A stretch of DNA of 64,000 nucleotides from Hyphomicrobiales bacterium (GCA_900470965.1 UCCS01000079.1:31168-95167); one strand, 5' to 3'; counted from the first letter of the stretch, positions 8,275 through 17,066 are shown. The notes: generated by a model from the sequence alone, not told the origin. Numbers and translations are program-made.

Positions 8275-8859
8275 ATGCTGGAGACCCGCATGCAACAGCC
8301 GCCGCTGGCCGCCTTCTTTAGCGCGCTTCTCGCCGAGCCCAGGAAAATCGGCGCGATCGTGCCCTCGGGAGGGCGGCTGGCGCGGCTGATGACCAGCGAA
8401 ATTGAGGCTTCCTCAGGCAAGGTGCTGGAGCTCGGTCCCGGCACAGGGGTTTTCACGGAGGCGCTTCTGAAACGCGGCCTGCCGGCGCGAGACCTCACGC
8501 TGGTAGAACTCGAAACCCGCTTCATCGCTCCGCTGCAACAACGGTTTCCTGACGTAACGATACTCCAGCGCGATGCGCGCGAGCTTGCCGCCTGCAAGGC
8601 GGAGCTTGGACCGCAGGCGGCAATCGTCAGCGGATTGCCCTTTCGCAATATGCCCTCGGAAATCATCCGCGCCATTGTCGGCGGCAGCTTTGGCCTGCTG
8701 GAACATGGCGGCGCATTCTACCAGTTCACCTACGGCCATGCCTGCTCTGTACCGGCAGACGTGCTCGATGACTTCGGGCTGCGGGCAGAGAGGCTCGGCC
8801 GGGTGCGCCTGAATATCCCGCCCGCCAGCGTCTTTCGCATTTCGCGCCGGCCGGAGTGA
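8275..8859 (+). CDS. Class I SAM methyltransferase, phospholipid N-methyltransferase (PmtA)-like
   Basis: A 194-residue SAM-dependent methyltransferase. Motif I is VLELGPGTGVFTEAL near residue 50, and the post-motif region IVSGLPFRNMPSE resembles the NLPF/LPYN catalytic-loop style of phosphatidylethanolamine N-methyltransferases and KsgA-like enzymes. The N terminus (FFSALLAEPRKIGAIVPSG) matches the rhizobial/Rhodobacter PmtA group, which makes phosphatidylcholine. An ATG at 8290 with GGAG six bases upstream is an equally good start. Membrane-lipid substrate is inferred from family likeness. Confidence 0.75.
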   Translation: MLETRMQQPPLAAFFSALLAEPRKIGAIVPSGGRLARLMTSEIEASSGKVLELGPGTGVFTEALLKRGLPARDLTLVELETRFIAPLQQRFPDVTILQRDARELAACKAELGPQAAIVSGLPFRNMPSEIIRAIVGGSFGLLEHGGAFYQFTYGHACSVPADVLDDFGLRAERLGRVRLNIPPASVFRISRRPE

Positions 8860-8863
8860 CGAT

Positions 8864-9349
8864 ATGACCGTGCCGAACTTCGTGACCTTTATCCTTGCAA
8901 CAGGCCTCTGCGGCGTGATGCTTGTCGCGATGCTGGAAAAACTGGTTCCGGTCGTCCCGTCCGTCGGCATCTAGCTGTTCTTCGGGCTGACGGCAGGCTC
9001 GGAATTTTCGGCTGTGATCCCGCTGGTCATCATCTCCGCCTTCGGTTCGATGGCCGGGTCGCTTTGCTGGTACTATCTGGCGCGCTTCTCCGGTGCCTCT
9101 CCGGGCCTTCGGTCGTTATCGGTATGGCTTGGGCGCTTCACGGTAGCACGCAGAGCCTCGGGCTGGTACGCGGAAAGCATGACGCGCATGGCGCTGGTGC
9201 AGCTCGTGCCGGCCGCACGGGTCTATTCGGGCCTTGCTTCGTCGGTGGTCTCGATCGATGCCATCCGTTTTGCGGTTGCCACATTCATCGGCTGTCTCAT
9301 CTGGAACGGCGCGCTGATTTCGGCCGGCTGGATGGTCCGGCATTTCTAA
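8864..9349 (+). pseudogene. DedA-family membrane protein interrupted by an in-frame TAG
   Basis: Read from the ATG at 8864 the frame encodes a hydrophobic protein of about 161 codons with DedA (SNARE-associated Golgi) features: AMLEKLVPVVPS near the N terminus, FGSMAGSLCWYYLAR in the middle, and LVQLVPAARVYSGLASSV towards the C terminus. Codon 37 (8972-8974) is TAG, with no frame shift on either side. Reading on, the match continues to the natural stop at 9347-9349. It is therefore a nonsense mutant, a recent pseudogene, or a base-call error. A GTG at 9014 could still start the C-terminal 111 residues. It starts 4 bases after the methyltransferase stop. Confidence 0.8.
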
Positions 9350-9367
9350 AGCGTTGCGCGACATGCG

Positions 9368-10123
9368 TTAGCGCAGCACGGTACGCAGCGCGGCCTGGGT
9401 TTCCTTCAGCAGCGGCAGGTAGCGAGCGACCATCTCAGCCGCCGGCACATGGGCGGCCGGCGCGCCGATATTGATGGCGGCGACCGTCTGGCCGCGATCG
9501 TTCTCGACAGGCACGGCGATGGAGCAGAGGCCGAGCTCCAGCTCCTGATCGATGAGGGCATAACCCTCGGCGCGGACCTTCCGGAATTCGGCTATCAATT
9601 CCCCGGGATCGGTCTTCGTGTTCGGGGTGTTCGCTTTCAGCTCGCTCCTGGAAAGCACAGCCCGGGCTTCGGCCTCCGGTAGGGCTGCAAGCAAGACACG
9701 ACCCATCGAAGCACAATAGGCGGGAAGGCGGCTGCCAGGAGTGAGGTTGATCGACATGACACGGCGCTGCGAGGCGCGGGCGACATAGACGATGTCAGTG
9801 CCGTCGAGCACTGATGCGGATGCGCTCTGGCCGGCTTTCTCGGAGAGTGCGTCGAGGTGCGGCTGGATGAGCACCGGCAGCGGGGTCGCCTCCAGATAGG
9901 CATGCCCAAGCCGCAGGATCTTCGGCGTCAGGGTGAAGAACTTGCCGTCGTAATCGGCGTAACCCAGCTCGGCGAGCGTCAGCAGCGAGCGACGCACGGT
10001 GGCGCGGTCGAGGCCGGTGAGCTTCGCCGCGTCGGTGATTGATAGCCGACGATGCATTTCGCCGAAAGCTTCGATCACCTTGAGACCGCGGGCGAAGCCG
10101 CTGACGAAATCACTTTCCCGCAT
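9368..10123 (-). CDS. pcaR: IclR-family regulator of pca genes
   Basis: A 251-residue IclR-type protein: N-terminal winged helix-turn-helix (about 10-70, LSITDAAKLTGLDRATVRRSLLTL) and a GAF-like effector domain with the family segments SASVLDGTDIVYVAR and CSIAVPVENDRG. The sequence type matches PcaR/PobR/PcaU, which respond to beta-ketoadipate or related acids and control the succinyl-CoA transferase genes. A PcaR-like operator is present upstream of pcaI 2.3 kb away. Unusually, three genes separate it from pcaI. Confidence 0.88.
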   Translation of the reverse strand: MRESDFVSGFARGLKVIEAFGEMHRRLSITDAAKLTGLDRATVRRSLLTLAELGYADYDGKFFTLTPKILRLGHAYLEATPLPVLIQPHLDALSEKAGQSASASVLDGTDIVYVARASQRRVMSINLTPGSRLPAYCASMGRVLLAALPEAEARAVLSRSELKANTPNTKTDPGELIAEFRKVRAEGYALIDQELELGLCSIAVPVENDRGQTVAAINIGAPAAHVPAAEMVARYLPLLKETQAALRTVLR

Positions 10124-10236
10124 GGATTTGTCTGATTTCCTCGTGATGGGTCAGAAGTAAGGCTTGCCGGATCTTTGGCCGGATCGAAGATGATACGAGC
10201 TTTCGATCCCTGGCTGCCTTCGCCGGTGGCGATCGG

Positions 10237-11148
10237 TCAGCGCGCTGGAAGCCATTTCTTCGCAACCCGGCAGGCAACCGTATATGCGGGGTCGAAGACG
10301 TTGCCGATGTCGTAACGGATCACCTGGCCGAGCAGATGGCTGGCCGCCACCGTGGTCAGGCCGTAGTCTATAACAAGCAGGTTCAACATTTCGGTCGTCG
10401 CATGCTGCAGAGCCTGGTCGAGCGGCCTTGCATTGCCGATGGTGATGACGTCATCAGCAGTTTCAGCCCTCGGCCAGGACATTGGCCTTCCCTTTTCAAC
10501 CGTCAGCCGGACAGTGACTTCGAACGTCGTCTCCACACCAGTGCCGACGATTTCGCCGTCACCCTGGACCGCATGACAGTCGCCAAGAAAGAACAATGCG
10601 CCGGGCGCGAAGACGGGGAACCAGATCGTCGCGCCTGGACCGAGCACGCGATAATCCATATTTCCGCCATACGCACCGCTCGTCGCCGTTGAGATCGCCT
10701 GACCAAAGCTCGGCGCCACGCCGAAACATCCGATCATCGGTGACAATGGCAGGACCAGATTTTCGATGCCGGCAACAGGTTCCTTCAGTTTCACCGTCAT
10801 CGCTTGCCGGTCGATATCCCACAGCGTCTTTTCAGATCTTGGAAGGTCGCGAACGGCCTCGGGATCAATGACATTTGCCGCCAACACGCTGCGCGTGAAC
10901 CCAGTATCCCTCGTGGGGTTCATGTCCAGGATTTCGACCTTGAGGGCATCTCCGGGTTCGGCACCCTCGACGAAGACCGGCCCGTTCATGGGATTTGGAC
11001 CGTGTGCCTGCCGGACGTCATTCTCGTCATAACCCCAAGCGTCAAGTGTGCGGGTTACGACCGTGTCGCCGCTCGCGATCTTCAAAGCCGGAGGCATGGT
11101 TCCAATAACGTTGTAAAAGGCAGTTGCGACGAAATGGTGGGTCGTCAT
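10237..11148 (-). CDS. Acetamidase/formamidase family protein
   Basis: A 303-residue FmdA/AmdA-fold amidase expected to hydrolyse a short aliphatic amide to ammonia and the acid. Recognisable segments are the central FFLGDCHAVQGDGEIVGTG metal/active-site stretch and the N-terminal GPNPMNGPVFVEGAEPGD. It lies between pcaR and the pcaIJF side of the locus, on the same strand as pcaR (113 bases apart), with no evident functional link to aromatic degradation. True substrate unknown. Confidence 0.9.
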   Translation of the reverse strand: MTTHHFVATAFYNVIGTMPPALKIASGDTVVTRTLDAWGYDENDVRQAHGPNPMNGPVFVEGAEPGDALKVEILDMNPTRDTGFTRSVLAANVIDPEAVRDLPRSEKTLWDIDRQAMTVKLKEPVAGIENLVLPLSPMIGCFGVAPSFGQAISTATSGAYGGNMDYRVLGPGATIWFPVFAPGALFFLGDCHAVQGDGEIVGTGVETTFEVTVRLTVEKGRPMSWPRAETADDVITIGNARPLDQALQHATTEMLNLLVIDYGLTTVAASHLLGQVIRYDIGNVFDPAYTVACRVAKKWLPAR

Positions 11149-11383
11149 TCTATGTGTTCCGCTCGAGTGTTGGGAATGGGTGTTGGGAATGGGTGCGCAA
11201 GGTGATGTGCTGGTTCGACGAACTTACGCGTCTGGTGGGCAACCGTCGACGTGAAATATTCGGGCTTCCATGGGTGTGTGGTGAAATATGGCGCCGAGAC
11301 TCCAAGATGCGAGGCAGCAGGAGATTTTGATCTTTTCGTTGCGGGCCATCGTGAGGCTGACGACCTGATAAGGAGTGCGTGAA

Positions 11384-11806
11384 TTGAGTTCTATGCCCGG
11401 CCCGCCGCGCAGTTCGTTCCAACGGGCGGTCTACATTTGCCTTGGTCTGCTGATGGTCGGTCTTGGAATTATCGGTGCCATTCTTCCGCTCATGCCGACG
11501 ACGATCTTCCTGATCCTGGCTGCGTGGTTTTTCAGCCGGTCATCCCCACGCCTGGAGGCCTATCTGATGCGCAGTCGATTTGGCGGCTCGCTGCGCGACT
11601 GGCGTGAAAATGGCGCGATTTCCAGGAAATCCAAGATTTTAGCCTTGATGGGGATGTTGGCCGGATATGCGATATTCTTCGTTACTTCGAAGCCATCGGT
11701 TTCCATTGCGATCATCGTCGGTGCATTGATCCTGGCTTGTGCCACCTATGTCGCTTCGCGGCCAAGTTCCTCCCGACGCAGCGAGCCGGATGAAAGCGGC
11801 GGCTAA
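11384..11806 (+). CDS. DUF454 (YbaN) family inner-membrane protein
   Basis: A small hydrophobic protein of about 140 residues. The family signature GLGIIGAILPLMPTTIFLILAAWFFSRSSPR covers the first membrane hairpin, followed by the conserved RDWRENGAIS loop and two further membrane segments. The start is uncertain: AGGAG at 11371-11375 overlaps a GTG at 11375 and so favours the TTG at 11384, with an ATG at 11393 as alternative. Function of the family is unknown. Confidence 0.82.
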   Translation: MSSMPGPPRSSFQRAVYICLGLLMVGLGIIGAILPLMPTTIFLILAAWFFSRSSPRLEAYLMRSRFGGSLRDWRENGAISRKSKILALMGMLAGYAIFFVTSKPSVSIAIIVGALILACATYVASRPSSSRRSEPDESGG

Positions 11807-11906
11807 TCCAAGTTTACGACAAGAGGCACTTTACAACGAACATAAACTCAAATTATACGGCGCGCTCGCTATTGCTCCCATACCCCAACATTCCCATCTG
11901 AGCGCC

Positions 11907-12161
11907 ATGCCAAAAACTCATAAGCACAAGTTCCTGCGGGAACAATACCGACGCATGCTTGCGTCTGACCACCATATCGATCCACGCTGGCGCGACAGTT
12001 TCGACGCGTTCCTGACGGATATTGATCATCTGGCGCCGAACACCGGAAGCCGTCGAATTATTGGTCGCAGGAACCTCAAGCTCGGTTTTGTACCCGGAAA
12101 TGTCGAGTGGCATTGGGAGAGCGCGACATTGCCGGCATCGCGGGAAAACAGAGGACGCTAG
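11907..12161 (+). CDS. Small basic protein with a phage-HNH-like GxVPGNVxW motif
   Basis: An 84-residue basic protein starting at ATG 11907. Its centre reads RDSFDAFLTDIDHLAP and it ends with GRRNLKLGFVPGNVEWHWES. The GFVPGNVEW string resembles the C-terminal motif of small HNH/AP2-type phage proteins (GYxPGNVRW), but no HNH histidine pair is evident, so it may be a degenerate fragment or a small rhizobial protein of unknown role. No strong Shine-Dalgarno precedes it. It sits 100 bases after the DUF454 gene. Confidence 0.5.
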   Translation: MPKTHKHKFLREQYRRMLASDHHIDPRWRDSFDAFLTDIDHLAPNTGSRRIIGRRNLKLGFVPGNVEWHWESATLPASRENRGR

Positions 12162-12312
12162 GTCCGACGCACGACACAGCCGAAAGCAATCCCGCCAAAT
12201 CGAGCCTTCGCGCAGCTTTGGCCGTGTCTTATCCCTTTTTGAGCGTTTTCTCTTCTGCCGGTCTTGCCTCGGCCGACCTACCAACAATCTGACGTCATTA
12301 TGAACCGGATGG

Positions 12313-12342
12313 CCGCCTATCCATGGAGGCGGAGCGGCTTTT
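12313..12342 (+). terminator. Possible intrinsic terminator before pcaI
   Basis: CCGCCT (12313-12318) pairs with AGGCGG (12327-12332) around an 8-base loop. The stem is followed after AGCGGC by TTTT. It would separate transcription of the upstream small genes from pcaIJF. The gap between stem and T-tract weakens the call. Confidence 0.4.
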
Positions 12343-12391
12343 GCACGAGCCCTGGTAGGTCGCGTGACAGTTCCGCACGCGAATGTATTCT

Positions 12392-12406
12392 GTGCGATAT
12401 GCGAAC
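12392..12406. promoter_or_regulatory. PcaR-like operator upstream of pcaIJF
   Basis: GTGCGATATGCGAAC; its complement GTTCGCATATCGCAC matches 12 of 15 positions of the Pseudomonas putida PcaR site GTTCGATAATCGCAC (recalled from published work), with both outer blocks identical. It lies 106 bases before the pcaI ATG, in the region expected for the promoter, and a pcaR gene is present 2.3 kb away. Confidence 0.65.
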
Positions 12407-12511
12407 AAATATCAAATAACGCACAAAATTCTTGCCGTCGGGATGGCTCTCGCTTTATGCCTGTTGTCAGGGAGGCACGAGGAGGCCTCATCCGGCAAGG
12501 AGAGATCCCGC

Positions 12512-13219
12512 ATGGACAAGACAATCGGGAGCGCGGCTGACGCCGTCTCCAAAATCGGCGATGGTGCCACAGTCATGATTGGTGGCTTTGGAGGTTCGGG
12601 TGCGCCGATCGAGCTCATTCACGCCCTGATCGATAAGGGCCCGAAGAACCTCACGGTCATCAACAACAATGCCGGCAATGGCCGCATCGGTATCGCCGCC
12701 ATGATCGATGCCGGCATGGTCAGGAAGATGATTTGCTCCTTCCCGCGCTCGTCCGACCCGCGTGCCTTCACCGACAAGTATCTTGCAGGCGAAATCGAGC
12801 TCGAGCTCGTGCCGCAGGGAACGCTCGCCGAGCGGATCCGCGCCGGCGGAGCCGGCATTCCTGCTTTCTATACACCGACCGGCTATGGGACCGAGCTTGC
12901 AGAAGGCAAGGTCATCGCCGAGTTCGACGGCCGCCACTATGTGCAGGAACGTTGGCTGAAGGCCGATTTTGCGATCGTCAAGGCGCATGTCGGCGATACC
13001 CATGGCAACCTCACCTACAACAAGGCCGGCCGCAACTTTAACCCGCTGATGTGCATGGCGGCTGCCAAGACGATCGCGCAGGTCTCGAGCATCGTGCCGG
13101 CCGGCGGCATCGATCCTGAGCATGTCGTCACACCCGGCATCTTCGTCGACCGCCTCGTCGAGATCGCCAATCCGCAACAGGAAGAAGAGCTTATTCGAGC
13201 CGGGGTGGCCTACGTATGA
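12512..13219 (+). CDS. pcaI: 3-oxoadipate CoA-transferase subunit A
   Basis: Alpha subunit of the heterodimeric enzyme that moves CoA from succinyl-CoA to beta-ketoadipate. The ATG at 12512 gives 235 residues and the standard N terminus (MDKTIGSAADAVSKI). The family glycine-rich GGFGGSGAPIELIHAL loop is at about 30-45, and GTLAERIRAGGAGIPAFYTPTG follows near 110. The gene ends with a 4-base overlap into pcaJ, giving coupled synthesis of the two subunits. Identity rests on the pair with pcaJ and the adjacent pcaF. Confidence 0.95.
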   Translation: MDKTIGSAADAVSKIGDGATVMIGGFGGSGAPIELIHALIDKGPKNLTVINNNAGNGRIGIAAMIDAGMVRKMICSFPRSSDPRAFTDKYLAGEIELELVPQGTLAERIRAGGAGIPAFYTPTGYGTELAEGKVIAEFDGRHYVQERWLKADFAIVKAHVGDTHGNLTYNKAGRNFNPLMCMAAAKTIAQVSSIVPAGGIDPEHVVTPGIFVDRLVEIANPQQEEELIRAGVAYV

Positions 13220-13905
13220 CCGTCGACATTAGAGAAGACATCAAGCTCTCCAACGCCCAGATCGCCTGGCGGGCGGCGCAGGACATCGCCGACGGCGCCT
13301 ATGTGAACCTCGGCATCGGCTTTCCGGAAATGGTTGCCCGCTATCAGCCGCCGGGCCGGCAGGCGATCTTCCATACGGAAAACGGCATCCTCAACTTCGG
13401 CGAGGCGCCACCGTCAGGCGAAGAGGATTGGGACCTTATCAATGCCGGCAAGAAGGCAGTGACGCTGAAGCCGGGTGCAGCCTTCTTCCATCACGCCGAC
13501 AGCTTTGCCATGGTACGCGGCGGCCATCTCGACGTCGCGATCCTCGGCGCCTATCAGGTCGCTCAAAACGGCGATCTCGCCAATTGGCGCGTCGGCGCCA
13601 AGGGTGTGCCGGCCGTCGGCGGCGCCATGGATCTGGTCCATGGTGCCAAGCAGGTCTGCGTCATCACCGAGCATGTTACCAAGAATGGTGAGCCGAAGCT
13701 GGTCGACAAGTGCACCTTCCCGCTGACGGGGGTGGCTTGCATCACCCGCATCTATACGAGCCATGCCGTCATCGACATCAAGGACGGGCGTTTCGTGCTG
13801 CGCGAGAAACTTGCCGCGATGTCGGTCGAGGAACTGCAGGCCATGACCGGTGCGCCGCTCCATATCGAGGGGCCGGTTGCCGATCTCATCGTTCCCGAAC
13901 TCTGA
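13216..13905 (+). CDS. pcaJ: 3-oxoadipate CoA-transferase subunit B
   Basis: Beta subunit (229 residues) of succinyl-CoA:3-ketoacid CoA-transferase type enzyme. It carries the glycine loop VNLGIGFPEMV near residue 32 and the catalytic glutamate in HTENGILNFGEAPP near 55, which forms the glutamyl-CoA intermediate in this family. It overlaps pcaI by four bases and precedes pcaF by ten. Confidence 0.95.
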   Translation: MTVDIREDIKLSNAQIAWRAAQDIADGAYVNLGIGFPEMVARYQPPGRQAIFHTENGILNFGEAPPSGEEDWDLINAGKKAVTLKPGAAFFHHADSFAMVRGGHLDVAILGAYQVAQNGDLANWRVGAKGVPAVGGAMDLVHGAKQVCVITEHVTKNGEPKLVDKCTFPLTGVACITRIYTSHAVIDIKDGRFVLREKLAAMSVEELQAMTGAPLHIEGPVADLIVPEL

Positions 13906-13915
13906 GGACAAGTCC

Positions 13916-15118
13916 ATGACCGAAGCCTTTATCTGCGATTATATCCGCACGCCCATTGGCCGTTATGGCGGCTCGCTCTCCTCCGTGCGCGCCGATGATC
14001 TCGGCGCCATTCCGCTGAAGGCGCTGATGGCGAAGAACGCTTCCGTCGACTGGGAAGCGGTCGATGACGTCGTCTTCGGCTGCGCCAATCAAGCGGGCGA
14101 GGACAATCGTAATGTCGCCCGCATGTCGCTGCTTCTCGCCGGCCTTCCGGTCTCTGTGCCGGGCACAACGATCAACCGGCTCTGCGGCTCGGGCATGGAT
14201 GCCCTTATCACCGCGGCGCGCGCCATCCGATCAGGCGAAGCCGAAATGATGATTGCCGGCGGCGTGGAAAGCATGTCGCGAGCCCCCTTCGTGATGCCGA
14301 AGGCCGATACCGCTTTTTCGCGCTCTGCCGAAATCCACGACACGACGATCGGCTGGCGCTTCATCAATCCTCTGATGAAGAAGCAGTATGGCGTCGATTC
14401 CATGCCGGAAACCGGCGAGAACGTTGCCGAGGATTACAAAGTGAGCCGCGAGGATCAGGACGCCTTTGCCGTACGCTCACAGGCCAAGGCTGCGGCCTCT
14501 CAGGCAAGCGGCAGGCTGGCCAAGGAAATCACCTCAGTGACCATCCCGCAGCGCAAGGGCGATCCGATCATCGTCGAGAAGGACGAACATCCGCGCGCAA
14601 CCAGCATGGAAGCGCTCGCGAAGCTGCCAACGCCCTTCCGTCAGGGCGGTACGGTAACGGCCGGCAATGCCTCCGGCGTCAATGACGGAGCGGCTGCCCT
14701 CATCATCGCTTCGGAAGCTGCGGCCAGGAAATATGGCCTGACGCCGATTGCCCGTATTCTCGGAGGTGCGGCCGGGGCTGTCCCGCCGCGCGTCATGGGC
14801 ATCGGCCCCGTCCCGGCTTCGCGAAAGCTGATGACGCGGCTTGGCATGAGGCAGGAACAGTTTGATGTGATCGAGCTCAACGAAGCCTTTGCCAGCCAGG
14901 GGCTTGCCGTTCTACGCGAGCTCGGCATTGCCGATGACGATCAGCGCGTAAACCGCAATGGCGGTGCGATTGCGCTCGGCCATCCGCTCGGCATGTCGGG
15001 TGCCCGCATCACCGGCACCGCGGCACTGGAGCTTGGTGAAACCGGCGGTCGTTATTCGCTGTCGACCATGTGCATCGGGGTCGGCCAAGGCATCGCTGTG
15101 GCGCTCGAACGGGTCTGA
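13916..15118 (+). CDS. pcaF: 3-oxoadipyl-CoA thiolase
   Basis: A 400-residue thiolase that cleaves beta-ketoadipyl-CoA to succinyl-CoA and acetyl-CoA, the last step of the pathway. The nucleophilic cysteine is in NRLCGSGMDAL near residue 90; the basic histidine is in GGAIALGHPLGMSGAR; and the second cysteine is in STMCIGVGQG near the C terminus. The ATG at 13916 yields the usual PcaF N terminus (MTEAFICDYIRTPIGRYGG). The general thiolase family also includes acetoacetyl-CoA thiolases, but the pcaIJ context decides. Confidence 0.95.
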   Translation: MTEAFICDYIRTPIGRYGGSLSSVRADDLGAIPLKALMAKNASVDWEAVDDVVFGCANQAGEDNRNVARMSLLLAGLPVSVPGTTINRLCGSGMDALITAARAIRSGEAEMMIAGGVESMSRAPFVMPKADTAFSRSAEIHDTTIGWRFINPLMKKQYGVDSMPETGENVAEDYKVSREDQDAFAVRSQAKAAASQASGRLAKEITSVTIPQRKGDPIIVEKDEHPRATSMEALAKLPTPFRQGGTVTAGNASGVNDGAAALIIASEAAARKYGLTPIARILGGAAGAVPPRVMGIGPVPASRKLMTRLGMRQEQFDVIELNEAFASQGLAVLRELGIADDDQRVNRNGGAIALGHPLGMSGARITGTAALELGETGGRYSLSTMCIGVGQGIAVALERV

Positions 15119-15125
15119 GAGCGGC

Positions 15126-16013
15126 CTATTCGGGGATCGACTGCATCATGATTTCGCTGCGCAGGGCCGGTGCCTCGGCGCCGAAATAGGTCTTGAGCAA
15201 CTTTGGGAAATCGTTCGAGGTGTAGAGGCCCGTCAACGTGCGGTCGACGAAAAGCCGGAAGTCGGAATCGTCCCGCCGCATCGCGATGCCATAGGGCTCA
15301 TGGGTGAAAAGGCGGCTGCCGAGCTCGAGTTTGGAAGGGTTGCCCGCCCGGTCGGCAAGGCCGATGAGAAGGGACCGGTCGGCAAAATAGGCATCGATCT
15401 TGTGCTCCTCAAGCGCCTTCAAACCGTCCTCATGCGTCGGGAAATCGACGATGCGGGTCTGCGGCACGTCGGGACCAATGGCGTCGCGCAGCGTTGCACC
15501 GGTCGTCGTGCCGGCGCGCACGCCGATCGAGCTCTGAGCGGGCGACTTCAGGTCGACAGCGCTGACGGGGCGCTTGTCGAGAAAGAGAATCTGCAGGTAA
15601 TCGGGTGAATCCTTGCGCAGGAGCGCACTGGCACCCGTCAGGAAGATAGGCTGGGAGAAGTCGACGTTTTCGCGTCGTGCAAGATTGATCGTGGTCGCAC
15701 CGCAGAGCAGATCGATCTTGCCGTCCTTCACCGCGCCGAAACCATCAGACAGCGTCGTCTCGATATAGTTCTTCTTGAGGCCGGAAACGTTAAGGCCGAT
15801 CTCATCGGCGATGCGGCGGCAGAGATCGATCGCATAGCCGGCAGGGCTGCCGTCCGCCTTCTTGAAGGAGAAGGGCTTCTCGTCGGCGATATAGCCGAGA
15901 CGGATGATCTTGCTCTGCCTGATCGTGTCGAGTGTCTGGGCATCTGCAGGCCCGTATGCAGAAGGACCGAGGGCAAGGCCCAGAAAAAGCAGCCATCTCA
16001 CGCGCTTGAGCAT
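15126..16013 (-). CDS. Amino-acid ABC transporter substrate-binding protein (SBP_bac_3)
   Basis: A 295-residue periplasmic binding protein with an N-terminal signal peptide (hydrophobic LLFLGLALG, cleavage likely near the ADAQT motif). The family segment RLGYIADEKPFSFKKADGSPAGY begins about residue 38 and YAIDLCRRIADEIGL follows, typical of polar amino-acid binders. No permease or ATPase gene is adjacent, so it is an orphan. It is convergent with pcaF (7 bases between stops). Confidence 0.88.
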   Translation of the reverse strand: MLKRVRWLLFLGLALGPSAYGPADAQTLDTIRQSKIIRLGYIADEKPFSFKKADGSPAGYAIDLCRRIADEIGLNVSGLKKNYIETTLSDGFGAVKDGKIDLLCGATTINLARRENVDFSQPIFLTGASALLRKDSPDYLQILFLDKRPVSAVDLKSPAQSSIGVRAGTTTGATLRDAIGPDVPQTRIVDFPTHEDGLKALEEHKIDAYFADRSLLIGLADRAGNPSKLELGSRLFTHEPYGIAMRRDDSDFRLFVDRTLTGLYTSNDFPKLLKTYFGAEAPALRSEIMMQSIPE

Positions 16014-16220
16014 GTCTTCCCCTCAAAGAGCCGCAACCCTCACCGCGGACCGAAGGCTGAGACTATGGCCTGCCGGTCATTTGTCAACGGAAGCACCCGT
16101 TGCCGCAGGCTTGCCCATCTCGCTCTTTCGTGCATTGCCCTTCCACGATCTCGCCTGCTAAGACTGGCACATATCGTTTCATCACCTATGTCCTTGGTTT
16201 TTCGGGAGGCTATCGTCGCC

Positions 16221-17015
16221 ATGGCAGATCTTGCTCAATTGCTTGCATCCATCAGAATTCCAGACCTCGCCGGCAAGGCCGTGCTGATCACCGGCGCCTC
16301 GACAGGCATCGGCGCTGCCGTCGCCCGCGCTCTGGCCGCCCAGGGCGTCAAGGTCGGCGTGCACTACAATGCCAGCCGTGAACCGGCCGAAAAGCTTGCC
16401 GAGGAGATCAGGGCAGCTGGGGGTACGGTGCACCTGGTGCATGGCGACGTCTCGCGGGAAGGTGAGACGGAGCGTGTCGTCGAAGAGACGGCCAAGACCT
16501 TCGGCCATCTCGACGGCCTGATCAACAATGCCGGCGGCATGCTCGGCCGCAAGCCGACTTCGGAATATACCGATGAGCATTATGAGAAGGTCATGAACCT
16601 CAATGCCCGCTCGGTGCTGGCGGCAACGCGCGCTGCCCATCCCTGGCTGAAGAAGCAGGGCGGTTTCATCATCAACACGACCTCGATTGCGGCGCGCAAT
16701 GGCGGCGGCAATGGTGCAATTCTCTATGCGGCTTCGAAGGGTTTCGTCTCGACGATCACCCACGGCCACGCCAAGGAATTTGTCGCCGACAAGATCCGTG
16801 TCAATGCGGTCGCGCCGGGCGTCATCGCCACGCCCTTCCACGAGCGCTATACGAATGACGAGCAGATGGAACTGCAACGCAAGTCAATCCCGATGGGCTT
16901 CGTTGGCACGTCGGAAGATTGCGTCGGCGCTTATCTCTTCCTCGCCTCGCCGACCTTGTCAGGTTACATCACCGGCCAGATCATCGAGGTCAATGGCGGC
17001 CAGCTGATGCCCTGA
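16221..17015 (+). CDS. SDR-family oxidoreductase
   Basis: A 264-residue classical short-chain dehydrogenase. The cofactor motif is TGASTGIG near residue 23, LINNAGG follows near 100, and the catalytic Ser-Tyr-Lys runs through NTTSIAA and LYAASKGFV (Tyr-x3-Lys). The C terminus GYITGQIIEVNGGQLMP is typical of 3-ketoacyl-ACP-reductase-like SDRs. I start at the ATG at 16221, preceded by GGGAGG. Substrate unknown. Confidence 0.88.
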   Translation: MADLAQLLASIRIPDLAGKAVLITGASTGIGAAVARALAAQGVKVGVHYNASREPAEKLAEEIRAAGGTVHLVHGDVSREGETERVVEETAKTFGHLDGLINNAGGMLGRKPTSEYTDEHYEKVMNLNARSVLAATRAAHPWLKKQGGFIINTTSIAARNGGGNGAILYAASKGFVSTITHGHAKEFVADKIRVNAVAPGVIATPFHERYTNDEQMELQRKSIPMGFVGTSEDCVGAYLFLASPTLSGYITGQIIEVNGGQLMP

Positions 17016-17041
17016 TCTGGGCCAAAACGACGCAAACTGAG

Positions 17042-17066
17042 GGAACTTTCGCACTGCAATGACGTT
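17042..17066 (+). promoter_or_regulatory. EcfG-type general stress promoter for glgX
   Basis: GGAAC (17042-17046), 16 bases, CGTT (17063-17066): an exact match to the alphaproteobacterial EcfG consensus GGAAC-N16/17-CGTT. The glgX ATG is 32 bases downstream of the -10 element. Confidence 0.7.

Larger units (their letters stand above)
12162..12511 (+). other. pcaI upstream region (no gene)
   Basis: This 350-base stretch holds a terminator-like hairpin at 12313-12342 and a PcaR-like operator at 12392-12406. An open frame continues upstream of pcaI from 12383, but the pcaI start at 12512 is the one with family-typical N terminus. I see nothing else that can be supported. Confidence 0.6.
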
